Assembly (NCBI RefSeq): GCF_001434295.1
Contig: NZ_AZFA01000010.1
Span: 24,409-88,408 of the forward strand
Reading direction: 5' to 3'
Length of the DNA: 64,000 bases
Origin: Companilactobacillus versmoldensis DSM 14857 = KCTC 3814
GTDB lineage: Bacteria > Bacillota > Bacilli > Lactobacillales > Lactobacillaceae
The notes under the pieces are model-generated. The model did not search any database. It saw only the letters and a list, made by a program, of their open reading frames with translations, and was not told the DNA's origin. Below are positions 34,862-43,552 of this stretch, piece by piece; position 1 is the first letter of the stretch; each line of letters opens with the position of its first letter. Position numbers and translations under genes: made by a program.

Positions 34862-35475
34862 TCGATTATCGGTTATATTTGGTGACTGCACGTTACGATT
34901 ACTCCGATGAGAAATTTTTACAGATTATAGATGATGCTTGTGCGTCGGGAGTGACTTTAGTTGAGCTACGAGAAAAAGTTGGTACGACCAGAGAAATTTT
35001 TGAATTAGCGAAAAAAGTTAAACAAGTCACCGATAAATACGATATCCCCCTGATCATTGATGATCGGCTGGATATTTGCCTAGGTGTCAACGCCGCTGGC
35101 GTCCACATTGGCGATGACGAGATGCCAGTCGAAGTAGTCCGTAGATTGATCGGACCTGACAAGATCTTAGGAGTTTCAGCCAAAACCGTTGAACGTGCTC
35201 AACAGGCAGAGAAATTAGGTGCCGATTATCTTGGCGTCGGTGCAATTTTTCCAACACAAACTAAAGTCAAAACTAAACGTACTTCAGTTGAAACCTTGAA
35301 AGACATCATCAATTCCGTCAACATCCCCGTCGTGGCAATCGGTGGGATCAAAACTGATAATCTGGCCACATTTGAAGATATTCCTATCAGTGGTGTAGCA
35401 GTAGTCAGTCAAATCATGCAAGCAAATGACGCGGGACAAGTAGTTCGTAAATTTATTTCAACTTTGTCTAAATAA
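34858..35475 (+). CDS. thiE: Thiamine-phosphate synthase
   Basis: 205 residues from the ATG at 34858, overlapping the thiM stop by ATGA and preceded by [43 protein letters not shown] (metal and pyrophosphate residues), [23 protein letters not shown] and VVAIGGI are the standard ThiE blocks. It joins HMP pyrophosphate to the thiazole phosphate made by ThiM. No thiD is in the operon, so HMP-PP must come from a gene elsewhere. Confidence 0.94.
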   Translation: MIDYRLYLVTARYDYSDEKFLQIIDDACASGVTLVELREKVGTTREIFELAKKVKQVTDKYDIPLIIDDRLDICLGVNAAGVHIGDDEMPVEVVRRLIGPDKILGVSAKTVERAQQAEKLGADYLGVGAIFPTQTKVKTKRTSVETLKDIINSVNIPVVAIGGIKTDNLATFEDIPISGVAVVSQIMQANDAGQVVRKFISTLSK

Positions 35476-35516
35476 AAAGAGAATGGTCTCGTTTGATCGA
35501 GATCATTCTCTTTAAT
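35474..35516. terminator. Bidirectional terminator after the thi operon
   Basis: AAAGAGAATGGTCTCG-tttgat-CGAGATCATTCTCTTT with one G-T pair. Confidence 0.88.
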
Positions 35517-35518
35517 TT

Positions 35519-36447
35519 TTAATAGTAATAATCATCTAAGGCGTAAGTCGTCACTGGCGTGATATGCAATTGATATTTTTCGACTAAATCTGCTAAATCT
35601 TGACCATTGATTAAGGTGACTGTATTAGTACCTTGAGTAGCCTTCATTTTAGCTTTGTCAGTAAATGAACTAGTAGTGACGAAGATCCCATACTCAGCAT
35701 TGAAACTATCCATCGCACCTTTGAACTTATCAATTTCTGGTTCAGAAACAGAACCTTTGGTATATCTTTTACATTGAATGGCCACTCGACTAGTACGAAA
35801 TTCATCCGAAGTAAAATAACCAAAACCATCAATACCATGATCACCTGATCGAATGATTCCTCGTTTTTTATCGATCGTTACACCCATTTTAGAAATCAAT
35901 AAGCGCGAAAAGCTTTCAAATTTCCCCGGATCAAATTGCATCAATTGGTTGATCAGTTCAGTTTTCCAAGTTGTTTCTGCGGTATCTTCTTTGTCTGATG
36001 AATCAGCAGAGATTGTATCATCAGTATCTTCAATCGACTTGGATTCAGACTGTTCGGCTTTAGCTAACTGGTTCTTAATTTTACGTTCTTCATCCTTCTT
36101 ATTCCAATAAGCATCCATCATATCTTGTTGCTCAGGTGTTGGAAAATCTTTCAAATCATCGTTCCTACCTAAATCAGTTAAGACGATATCCCCGTTACGA
36201 ATAGGTTTTTCAACGTATCCTATATGAGTTAAATTTTGAATACCAAAATTAAAGTCAAACATGAATGGATTATATTTCTTCCCACTCGGTGGTGTCTTGG
36301 AGCCGAAGACATCCTGGTATTTTAAACCATCATATCCACCATTAGCTATTTCTTTTCTGATATTTTTCTAGAAGCAGACCCCCCTAAGGTCCTCAAGGCT
36401 AAAACAACTGCTTTATCAACGTTTCTTCTCTGATATGTATATGACAA
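35519..36447 (-). pseudogene. Mrr-family restriction endonuclease, frameshifted
   Basis: The downstream part (from 36262) holds the Mrr catalytic domain: DHGIDGFGYF and VAIQCKRYTKG give the D...(Q)-x-K core, ending in a DLADLVEKY helix. Upstream, the same frame continues without a start (EIANGGYDGLKYQDVFGS), while a TTG at 36447 with AGGGG reads MSYTYQRRNVDKAVVLALRT...ISEKK-stop. One extra A near 36353 would join them as SEKEIANGG, giving an N-terminal Mrr domain plus nuclease of about 310 residues. Mrr enzymes cut methylated DNA. The open frame from 36262 alone (247 residues) lacks most of the recognition domain. Confidence 0.78.
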
Positions 36448-36600
36448 TTTAATCCCCTCGATTTACGCCAAAAATTAATAACATTTAAATTGTACATTAA
36501 GGTAGTGAACTTCACACTAAATATCACTAATTTCAGTCATCTATAAACATTCAATTTGTGCTATGATATAAAACCAATCATACAAAAGAAGGTCCAGCTT

Positions 36601-37083
36601 ATGAAAATCCGTCCGATCAAGCCTGAAGATAACCAAGCTATCAAACATATCCTCCAAACTGACTTGAAACATTTCGGTCTCGACATCCCTGGGACTGCCT
36701 ATTTCGACAGTAATCTCGATAAATTGAACGAGTTTTATGATGCTCAAACAAATCGGGCCTACTTCGTTGTCGAAGACGACCAAGGAAAAGTTATGGGCGG
36801 CGCAGGTTGTGCTGAATTTGATTGGGACAACGGTATCGCTGAACTGCAGAAAATTTACTTGGACAAAAAGGCGCAAGGCTTTGGTTTAAGTTATAAATTG
36901 ATTGCTTTAGTCGAAGACTTTGCTAAAAAAGCTGGATATAAAAAGCTTTACTTAGAGACTCATCACAACTTAAAAGCTGCCATCCACGTCTATACTAAAT
37001 CCGGTTATCAAAAACTGGCTGGACCGATCAAAAACAGCGACCACAGTGGAGCAATGGATGGTTTCTTCATCAAAACCCTTTAG
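36601..37083 (+). CDS. GNAT-family N-acetyltransferase
   Basis: 160 residues from the ATG at 36601, after GAAGGTCC. MKIRPIKPEDNQAIKHIL starts the fold; GNAT motif A is LQKIYLDKKAQGFGLSYKLI, with the acetyl-CoA loop Q-x-x-G-x-S/G-x-K slightly diverged. KLYLETHHNLKAAIHVYTKSGY is motif B. It resembles the YitI-like or phosphinothricin-type small GNATs. The substrate is unknown. Monocistronic. Confidence 0.85.
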   Translation: MKIRPIKPEDNQAIKHILQTDLKHFGLDIPGTAYFDSNLDKLNEFYDAQTNRAYFVVEDDQGKVMGGAGCAEFDWDNGIAELQKIYLDKKAQGFGLSYKLIALVEDFAKKAGYKKLYLETHHNLKAAIHVYTKSGYQKLAGPIKNSDHSGAMDGFFIKTL

Positions 37084-37086
37084 ATA

Positions 37087-37117
37087 GTAAAAAAGCAGCC
37101 TAACGGCTGCTTATTTT
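37087..37117. terminator. Bidirectional terminator
   Basis: AAGCAGCC-taac-GGCTGCTT with A- and T-rich flanks between convergent genes. Confidence 0.82.
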
Positions 37118-38101
37118 TTACCATTTATAGTGAACGGGATCTTTGATGTACTTATCATAAACATCTTCAACGATACCCATCTGTTCGTGGGTAAAGGCTG
37201 GATAGTCAGCGGCAATGACGTTACGTTCGATCTGTTCAGGTTTTGAAGCACCTGGAATAACTGTGCTGACGGCATCTGACATCAAGATATAGCGTAGTGC
37301 CATAGCTGCTAATTTATCGCCAGCCCCCAAACGCTGTTTCAATTCATCCGCAGCTTTAACTCCGGTGGCATAATCAACACCTGAGAAAGTTTCCACAGCA
37401 TCGAATTCTTCCCCGTGACGATTAGTCGTCCGATGATCGTTTTGACCAAATTTAGTGTTCAAATCATATTTGCCTGTCAACAAACCGCTAGCTAATGGGA
37501 CCCGAGCGATAATGCCGACGTCGTGTTCCTTGGCCATCTTGAAAAAGTTTTCGGCTGGGCGGAGACGGAACATGTTGTAAATGATCTCGACAGATGAAAT
37601 ATCGTAGTCGAGAGCTTTCATACCTTCTTCGATTTTTTCGACCGAGACACCATAATTCTTAATCTTACCTTCCTTTTTCAACTTATCCAAAGCAAAAAAT
37701 GGCTCGGGATTGTAGAAAACGTGAGTTGGTGGGCAGTGGAGCAAAACGTTGTCCAAAGCGTCCACGTCAAGATTAGTCAAACAGTCCTCAACATATTTAG
37801 TGATATTTTTTTCAGTATAACCACTGGCAACATGGGGATCCATCCGCCGACCGATCTTAGTCGAAATGAAAACTTTGTCCTCTTTGCCCTTCAAAAATTT
37901 GGCGATAGCACGCTGACTTTCGCCGTCTTGATAGACATCAGCTGTATCGAAGAAGTTGACCCCCTGGTCAAAAGCTTCTTCCAAAGTAGCTTGGGCATCC
38001 TTCTCACTGAATGGGTCGCCCCATTTAGAACCTAATTGCCAAGTACCCAGTGACACTTCACTAACATCAAAGTTAGTCTTTCCAAATCTGCGATATTTCA
38101 T
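37118..38101 (-). CDS. Aldo/keto reductase (general stress protein/YajO-like class)
   Basis: 327 residues from the ATG at 38101, after GGGAGGACTACC. This is the longer AKR class: Asp52 (NFFDTADVY), Tyr57, Lys82 (ISTKIG) and His122 (VLLHCPP). VIPGASKPEQIERN is the cofactor tail. It lies 66 bp downstream of the sirtuin-like pair on the same strand and may be the third gene of that operon. The start fits family length, and the open frame beyond 38101 is unsupported. Confidence 0.88.
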   Translation of the reverse strand: MKYRRFGKTNFDVSEVSLGTWQLGSKWGDPFSEKDAQATLEEAFDQGVNFFDTADVYQDGESQRAIAKFLKGKEDKVFISTKIGRRMDPHVASGYTEKNITKYVEDCLTNLDVDALDNVLLHCPPTHVFYNPEPFFALDKLKKEGKIKNYGVSVEKIEEGMKALDYDISSVEIIYNMFRLRPAENFFKMAKEHDVGIIARVPLASGLLTGKYDLNTKFGQNDHRTTNRHGEEFDAVETFSGVDYATGVKAADELKQRLGAGDKLAAMALRYILMSDAVSTVIPGASKPEQIERNVIAADYPAFTHEQMGIVEDVYDKYIKDPVHYKW

Positions 38102-38167
38102 GGTAGTCCTCCCAAATTGTGTAATCAGTTTGATAGTAGCATTACCACGAACCAAGTACCAGTTGAA

Positions 38168-39151
38168 TTAACGATTTAATTGTGCCCGCACGTCGTCCAA
38201 GACCTGGTCGATATCAGCTTTGATAGCTTGACCCTTGTCCTCGATCTGCTTAGGCAAAAATTGGTAGTCGCGGTTGACCATAACGTCATAAGTATTGTCC
38301 AAACTAGTCGTCAATGCCCAGAAAGGTTCCTGAATAAACATCGGTGTCATTCGACCGACACCTAGCTCGATAAAGAGTAAGTGGTCATCGTGCATGTGAG
38401 CGACCACATCGTCAGAAATCTTTTGATATTCCTGTTGATACTTAGTGCCTTCCAAGAAATTGCCGTAACCTCTAGTCCATGGGAAAGCCTCAGCACCACA
38501 GTTAGGACACTTAGGAATCATATCAGTTGGGATCCTCGTATCATCACCCATCGCTTCGACCATCTCCTCAACCGGCTTGACCGCATCCCAGACTTGGTCA
38601 GTGCACTGGTTTGAGCACTGGAAGAAACGGTGGTCACCTTGGATCTCAGCGACCTTGTCTTCTGGGAAAGCCTTGATAGCCTGAGTATCTTGGTTAGTCG
38701 TCAAGATGAAATAATCCTTACCTTGCAAAATAGCTTGAAGGTCTTTGAATGGTTTGCGAACTTCTGCATGCAGCGTCGTGTTTAAAAACGTTGCCAGATA
38801 GCCCCAATATTCTTCACGTGTCTTCCAAGGATAAGTCATCCCCGAAAAAGCCCCATTCAAATCATATTTTTGCTCGAATTTTCCAAAATACTTTTTGAAG
38901 GTATCGTTGTTTTCATAATAGAAATCGCCGCCACCAGCAGCTGATAATCCAGAAGCACCACCGATAATGATGTGGTCAGCTTCTTCAATCTTTTCAGCCA
39001 AAATTTTGATTTGTTCGTCATATGGCAAGGGCTTTTTGTTAGTCAAAGCGACTGGAGTGCCACCTTGTGCATATGCTCCAAAGTAATTTTGATAGTTGAG
39101 TTGTGTCTGCATGACCAACTTTTCATACATTGTTTGTCCTAATTGTTCCAT
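38168..39151 (-). CDS. SirTM-like sirtuin (putative protein ADP-ribosyltransferase), cassette 1
   Basis: 327 residues. Sirtuin NAD-binding motif GASGLSAAGGGDFYY (65-79), TTNQDTQ (151-157) in place of TQNID, and EIQGDHRFFQC: the usual catalytic His before G is Gln171, as in class M sirtuins (SirTM), which ADP-ribosylate proteins rather than deacetylate. Zinc cysteines 179, 183, 215, 218. Unlike described SirTM loci there is no GcvH-L, LplA2 or macrodomain gene beside it. It begins one base after the stop of the smaller sirtuin-like gene. It is a paralog of the protein at 55968-56870. Activity is inferred. Confidence 0.82.
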   Translation of the reverse strand: MEQLGQTMYEKLVMQTQLNYQNYFGAYAQGGTPVALTNKKPLPYDEQIKILAEKIEEADHIIIGGASGLSAAGGGDFYYENNDTFKKYFGKFEQKYDLNGAFSGMTYPWKTREEYWGYLATFLNTTLHAEVRKPFKDLQAILQGKDYFILTTNQDTQAIKAFPEDKVAEIQGDHRFFQCSNQCTDQVWDAVKPVEEMVEAMGDDTRIPTDMIPKCPNCGAEAFPWTRGYGNFLEGTKYQQEYQKISDDVVAHMHDDHLLFIELGVGRMTPMFIQEPFWALTTSLDNTYDVMVNRDYQFLPKQIEDKGQAIKADIDQVLDDVRAQLNR

Positions 39152-39152
39152 A

Positions 39153-39842
39153 CTAATTTTCTCCTACTGTTAGCAAATTTTTAAATGTTTGACCAATATC
39201 TCCTGGCAAAGAAATCGATTGTGAACTGATCTCTTCCGGAACATTGATCTCTTTCGGCATATTCAAGGTGATGAACGACCAACTGGCATGTTGAGCCACC
39301 AAATTCATCAATGGTGCTTTGATCATATTATTTCGGGCACCGATGCCAAGTTCTAACTGAACGAGTTGTTTATCTTGGTTATTCGTTACGAATTGTTCAA
39401 AGCGATTTTGTTGCTCTTCCCATTGAGCTGAGTTCATTTCAAGGCCATCAAAATTACCTTCGATTTCAAAGATCCGCTTAGGATCAAAGCCATTCAATTG
39501 AAAATGGGTATCAGCATTAGAAGTCACAACAAAATAATCTTTGTCACTCAAAATGTTTTTCAAATTTGCAAAAGGTTCACTGGGTTGATAATCATCGATC
39601 ATCATTTGGTGAACTTTATTCATAAAGACTTGATGATCGGCCTTCGGCAATTGTGCAAAAACTCCTTGGATTAAACTCGAAACTCCATAAAGTGATCTAA
39701 AATCATTAAAATAAGCTCGAAAATTCTTGTCATCGGCGAAAATGTTATACCCTTCCGCGATTGACAGGCCATTACTGGCACTGACTAAAACCGCATCACT
39801 GGCATCGATTATTTTTTTGGCAGTAACTATTTGTTGATCCAT
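39153..39842 (-). CDS. Small zinc-free sirtuin-fold partner protein, cassette 1
   Basis: 229 residues from the ATG at 39842, which is six bases after AAGGAGG. The motifs follow the sirtuin order: SASNGLSIAEGYNIF (21-35), TSNADTHFQLNGF (107-119), then EIEGN (126-130) where a canonical sirtuin has the catalytic His-Gly; here Glu-Gly. There are no zinc-ligand cysteines and the zinc module is absent, so the protein is shorter. It precedes the SirTM-like gene by one base, suggesting a complex or a regulatory subunit. The substrate is unknown. Paralog at 56874-57557. Confidence 0.78.
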   Translation of the reverse strand: MDQQIVTAKKIIDASDAVLVSASNGLSIAEGYNIFADDKNFRAYFNDFRSLYGVSSLIQGVFAQLPKADHQVFMNKVHQMMIDDYQPSEPFANLKNILSDKDYFVVTSNADTHFQLNGFDPKRIFEIEGNFDGLEMNSAQWEEQQNRFEQFVTNNQDKQLVQLELGIGARNNMIKAPLMNLVAQHASWSFITLNMPKEINVPEEISSQSISLPGDIGQTFKNLLTVGEN

Positions 39843-39873
39843 ATCCATCCTCCTTAATAAATTTCCAAACAAG

Positions 39874-39891
39874 TTGTATAATTATGTACAA
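39874..39891. promoter_or_regulatory. TTGTA/TACAA inverted repeat before sirtuin cassette 1
   Basis: TTGTATAATTATGTACAA, overlapping a likely promoter about 30 bp before the sirtuin-like gene. A similar repeat occurs at 57584-57599 before cassette 2. Candidate TetR operator. Confidence 0.5.
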
Positions 39892-39936
39892 TCTGTCTTT
39901 TATTTATTTCAAAAATACTGGAAATGACAAAAAAAA

Positions 39937-39966
39937 TTAAGCACACTTTTGTAAAAGTGTCCTTAA
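39937..39966. promoter_or_regulatory. Long inverted repeat between sirtuin cassette 1 and its TetR gene
   Basis: TTAAG-c-ACACTTTT-gt-AAAAGTGT-c-CTTAA: arms of 13 matching bases about a 2-nt centre. Ends 34 bp before the TetR ATG. Cassette 2 keeps only a TTAAGCACAG-like half. Candidate operator or terminator. Confidence 0.5.
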
Positions 39967-39987
39967 TCTAAACTGATTTTAAAATGT

Positions 39988-40599
39988 GTGGAGGATTTTC
40001 ATGGAAACAAACATAAAACCGATCGAAGAACCATTTATACCCTTAATGTCATCAAAGATGCTTTTCTAAAATTGATCGAACAAATGCCCTATAACCAAAT
40101 CAAGGTCACTGAGCTTTGTCGTGAAGCCGGGATAACTCGTTCAACTTTTTATTCGCATTACGATAATTTGACCGATGTTTTAAATGAACTATTAGATGAA
40201 GCTTTGCTTTTCACCAATACGACCGAGCCTCAACCACCAGTAGATGAAAACATCTCGATCGATACTCTGAAAGAAAATGAGTCATTGCTGCCCGCCTGTC
40301 AAAGGATCGCTGATTCACCCAAGTATCATAATCTCTTAATGGACTCAAGTTTGAGTGACTACATTATCGGTCGGATCATCAAACATGAGAAAACGCGCAC
40401 GGTCCCTTCGATCCAAAAAAGGACCGGACTCGATGAATCTCAGGCAGAATTGCTTTTCATATATGCCATTCACGGTTCATTTGCCATCAACAAGAAACAT
40501 CATTTCATCAAAAATGAAGCTTGGTACCGCGACTTGCAAGTCCTCAATCAATTTACCAGCGGCGGCTATAAAACTTTCCAAAAAAATAAGGAGCACTAG
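39988..40599 (+). CDS. TetR-family regulator, cassette 1 (start apparently out of frame)
   Basis: About 200 residues. KTDRRTIYTLNVIKDAFLKLI and VTELCREAGITRSTFYSHYDN form the helix-turn-helix, nearly the same as in the TetR at 57713. It ends with the small helical C-domain of unusual TetR proteins. The well-placed ATG (40001, nine bases after GGAGG) reads METNIKPIEE, one frame off; the TetR frame is open only to a GTG at 39988, which lies on the ribosome site. One missing base near 40003-40012 would give METKHKTDRRT. Divergent from the sirtuin pair; presumed regulator. Confidence 0.78.
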   Translation: MEDFHGNKHKTDRRTIYTLNVIKDAFLKLIEQMPYNQIKVTELCREAGITRSTFYSHYDNLTDVLNELLDEALLFTNTTEPQPPVDENISIDTLKENESLLPACQRIADSPKYHNLLMDSSLSDYIIGRIIKHEKTRTVPSIQKRTGLDESQAELLFIYAIHGSFAINKKHHFIKNEAWYRDLQVLNQFTSGGYKTFQKNKEH

Positions 40600-40625
40600 C
40601 CAAAAAGGCTGCTCCTTATTTTTCT
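40587..40625. terminator. Bidirectional terminator overlapping both gene ends
   Basis: AATAAGGAGC/GCTCCTTATT arms with inner AGCC/GGCT, flanked by A6 and T5. It spans the stop of the TetR gene and the last bases before the DUF389 stop. Confidence 0.82.
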
Positions 40626-41857
40626 TCGTCTGTAAAGTAGACTGATGCAGTGATATCCAATTTATCAGCAATCTTCTTAGTTTGCTGTTTGATACCTTCC
40701 TTATCATTCTTCCCTTGTTCAGTCAGCTTAATGATGACGGCTGCTTTCTTATTATCTGTGTCTGCCAGCTGTCTGACGGTAACTTTGTCAATTTCGTTAG
40801 GATATTTTTTCTCCAAACGTTCCTTGAGCTTCGGCAGGTCCTTATTCTTTTTGACCTCGTTGTCGTCGTCCTTAGAATTGCTGGTCTGATTTTGATCGAC
40901 ATACTTCTTGAAAGCATTGACTGACAGATAATTGCCTTGCGACAATTGTTGAAATTTCAGCTTGTACTGACCTAGTTGATAGTCGTCGAGTTTCTTATCC
41001 AAACTTTTGACTTCTGATTTGCTAACGTGGTCACCGATGATGGCTAGTTTAATATTCTTGTCGGTGATGGTCTTGTTGACGACGTATGTGTCCGGCAATT
41101 CCGAATTAATGAAACTTGTCAGTTGTGCCTCATTATATGACTGCTTCACTAATTTTGAAGCTGAAATCAAACTAGGCACAGTGATGATGATTGCAGCCAA
41201 AACGATAAAGATCTGATTTTTAGCCGGCATCGGATTGTCACGGATCCTCCGAAAATTAAAGATCAGTGTTCCGATCGTAGTTGATAAAGCAATGAAAAAC
41301 GAATTGATCAAGAACAAATAACCGGCTCCAAACACGATTGTCCAATCCATCTGACTGAGCCCATACCCAACTGTACAAAGCGGTGGGATCAAGGCAGTAG
41401 CAATGGCGACACCAGGCATGATGTTGGCTGGTTCCTTTTTGGCTGAACCAATGATTCCAGCGACACCACCAAAGAACGCTACCAAGACGTCCCAAATAGC
41501 CGGTTGCGTCCGTGAGATCAATTGGTCACCGGCTTCTTTGATCGGCGAGAAAAAGAAATAAGCCGTTGCAGCAACTAGTCCAATCGCTACTTGGGCTAAA
41601 AAGATCAGAAAAGCTTTTTTGATCAGCTTTTGATCCCGGATACCAAAACCATAACCCATCCCAATGATCGGGTTCATGATCGGCGAGATCAGCATGGCAC
41701 CAATGATGACTGTGACTGAATCCATATTCAGTCCGACACTGGCGATGATGATACCACAGAACAAGACCGCAAAATTTATCCAGCCAAAATTCAGGCTATC
41801 ACGAATATTTTTATCTATGATTTTTGACTTAAGTAATTCCCCTTTTTCAACTTCCAT
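40616..41857 (-). CDS. DUF389-family membrane protein
   Basis: 413 residues. Six or so membrane helices lie in the first half: SVTVIIGAMLISPIMNPIIGMGYG (around 49-72) is the hallmark of DUF389 (TIGR00341). A hydrophilic C-terminal half (from about 235) is predicted soluble, ending in acidic and lysine-rich stretches (SKDDDNEVKKNKDLPK). The function of the family is unknown. GGGG-poor ribosome site (AAAGAGGTAGCCT) precedes the ATG. Monocistronic. Confidence 0.85.
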   Translation of the reverse strand: MEVEKGELLKSKIIDKNIRDSLNFGWINFAVLFCGIIIASVGLNMDSVTVIIGAMLISPIMNPIIGMGYGFGIRDQKLIKKAFLIFLAQVAIGLVAATAYFFFSPIKEAGDQLISRTQPAIWDVLVAFFGGVAGIIGSAKKEPANIMPGVAIATALIPPLCTVGYGLSQMDWTIVFGAGYLFLINSFFIALSTTIGTLIFNFRRIRDNPMPAKNQIFIVLAAIIITVPSLISASKLVKQSYNEAQLTSFINSELPDTYVVNKTITDKNIKLAIIGDHVSKSEVKSLDKKLDDYQLGQYKLKFQQLSQGNYLSVNAFKKYVDQNQTSNSKDDDNEVKKNKDLPKLKERLEKKYPNEIDKVTVRQLADTDNKKAAVIIKLTEQGKNDKEGIKQQTKKIADKLDITASVYFTDEEK

Positions 41858-42013
41858 AGGCTACCTCTTTAAAGAAATACATCTTTATTATAGCAATTCA
41901 CGAAACAACTTGTATTTTTTAATTGAATAAGTGATAATTAAAATCGCATTGCATTTTTTCTAATCCAAATTTAAGAAAAATTGACTTTATTACAGGGAAT
42001 CACGGGGATTTTT

Positions 42014-43420
42014 ATGAAAAACATATTTAAAAAAGAGAGCGTCGAAAATTACGTCAAAGCTGACTCGCATTTGGTCAGGACGCTCCACGCCAAAGACTTA
42101 GTTGCTTTAGGTATCGGTGCCGTCATTGGAACAGGGATCTTTATCCTGCCAGGACACGAAGCAGCTCTTCACGCTGGCCCAGCAGTCACGATAGCCTTTT
42201 TGATTGCTGCTTTAGTTTCCGGGATGGTCGGAATGGCCTACGCCGAGTTTTCTTCCGCCATGCCAGTAGCCGGCTCCGCCTACTCTTTTGGCTCAGTCAT
42301 TTATGGAGAATTCGTCGGTTGGCTGCTCGGTTGGGCGCTGATCTTAGAATATTTCTTAGCCGTCTCTGCCGAAGCGACCGGTTTTGCTTCCTACTTTAAT
42401 AATAATATCTTAGCTGCCATCGGTATCCATCTACCGAAAGCCTTACAAGCTGGCCCGATGGAGGGTGGCGTCATCAATCTGACTGCCGGTTTAATAGTCC
42501 TCTTAGTTGCAGTGATCATTTTTCACAGCGTCGACTTATCCAAACGGATCGAAAACATCGCTGTCGTCGTCAAGGTCGCCATCATTATCCTGTTCATCAT
42601 CGTTGGCGCCTTCTACATCAAGTCTTCAAACTACGTGCCATTCTATCCCAAACAGTTCCAGTCAACACCGTTTGGCCTCGGTGGGATCTCGACTGCAGCT
42701 GCTACCGTCTTCTTTGCCTTTATTGGATTTGACGCCTTGGCATCAAATTCAGCCGAAACGGTTGACCCTGGGAAAAATGTTGTCAAAGGTATCATGGGAA
42801 CAGTCGTCGTAGCTGTTATTTTATACGTGACCTTGTCATTTGTATTAACTGGTATGGTTCATTATTCGAAGTTGAATGTTGATGACCCCGCTGCCTATGC
42901 CTTACAATTGATCCACTTAGGCGGCTGGAACAAGATCATCACTATCGGTGCTTTGATCGGTATCTTTACTGCTATGGTGACGATGTTCTTTGGTGGTTCT
43001 CGCCTAGTCTATGCCTTGGGACGCGATGGGCTCTTGCCAAAATTCATGGGCAAAGTCGACGGCAAACATGCCGTACCAACCAACGCTATCATTATCGCCA
43101 CCGTCATCCAAACTTTCTTTACGGCTGTGGTGCCATTGACTCAACTAGCTTCACTGATCAATGCTGGGACACTCTTGGCTTTCGCCTTTATCTCCTTTGG
43201 TATCATCCCTCTAAGAAGAAGGACCGATATCGTCAATGATGGCTTCAAAATGCCACTCTATCCTATCCTACCAATTATTTCCGGATTGTTGAGCGTCTAC
43301 TTCATCGTCATGTTGCCAAACTTGACGAAGATCTCAGTTTCCATCTGGTTAATTATTGGTATGGTCTTCTACTTTATTTATGGCCTACGCCATTCAAGAT
43401 TGCAAAATCAAGCCGATTAG
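42014..43420 (+). CDS. Amino acid permease (APC superfamily, cationic-amino-acid type)
   Basis: 468 residues from the ATG at 42014; CGGGGAT precedes it. Twelve membrane helices. GIGAVIGTGIFILPG is the APC helix-1 substrate motif, VSGMVGMAYAEFSSAMPVAGSAYSF the helix-2/3 signature, and FFAFIGFDALASNSAETVDPGKN the helix-6/7 motif of the CAT/YfnA group. The role is proton-linked uptake or exchange of amino acids; the substrate cannot be named. Monocistronic with a terminator downstream. Confidence 0.9.
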   Translation: MKNIFKKESVENYVKADSHLVRTLHAKDLVALGIGAVIGTGIFILPGHEAALHAGPAVTIAFLIAALVSGMVGMAYAEFSSAMPVAGSAYSFGSVIYGEFVGWLLGWALILEYFLAVSAEATGFASYFNNNILAAIGIHLPKALQAGPMEGGVINLTAGLIVLLVAVIIFHSVDLSKRIENIAVVVKVAIIILFIIVGAFYIKSSNYVPFYPKQFQSTPFGLGGISTAAATVFFAFIGFDALASNSAETVDPGKNVVKGIMGTVVVAVILYVTLSFVLTGMVHYSKLNVDDPAAYALQLIHLGGWNKIITIGALIGIFTAMVTMFFGGSRLVYALGRDGLLPKFMGKVDGKHAVPTNAIIIATVIQTFFTAVVPLTQLASLINAGTLLAFAFISFGIIPLRRRTDIVNDGFKMPLYPILPIISGLLSVYFIVMLPNLTKISVSIWLIIGMVFYFIYGLRHSRLQNQAD

Positions 43421-43482
43421 TATTCGTCAAAACCAATACTTTTATATCCACTAAATTTGAATAATGCTTCTCAAGCAATAAA

Positions 43483-43513
43483 ACAGGTCACATCATTTCT
43501 GATGTGACCTACT
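43483..43513. terminator. Bidirectional terminator
   Basis: AGGTCACATC-atttct-GATGTGACCT between convergent genes. Confidence 0.85.
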
Positions 43514-43552
43514 TTATTGTGCTAGTTTAGCGATAAATTTTTCTAAAAATCA

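Noticed and set aside
41664..41930. 88-codon plus-strand ORF at the start of the DUF389 gene
   Set aside because: Antisense to membrane helices, whose complement often leaves long open frames.
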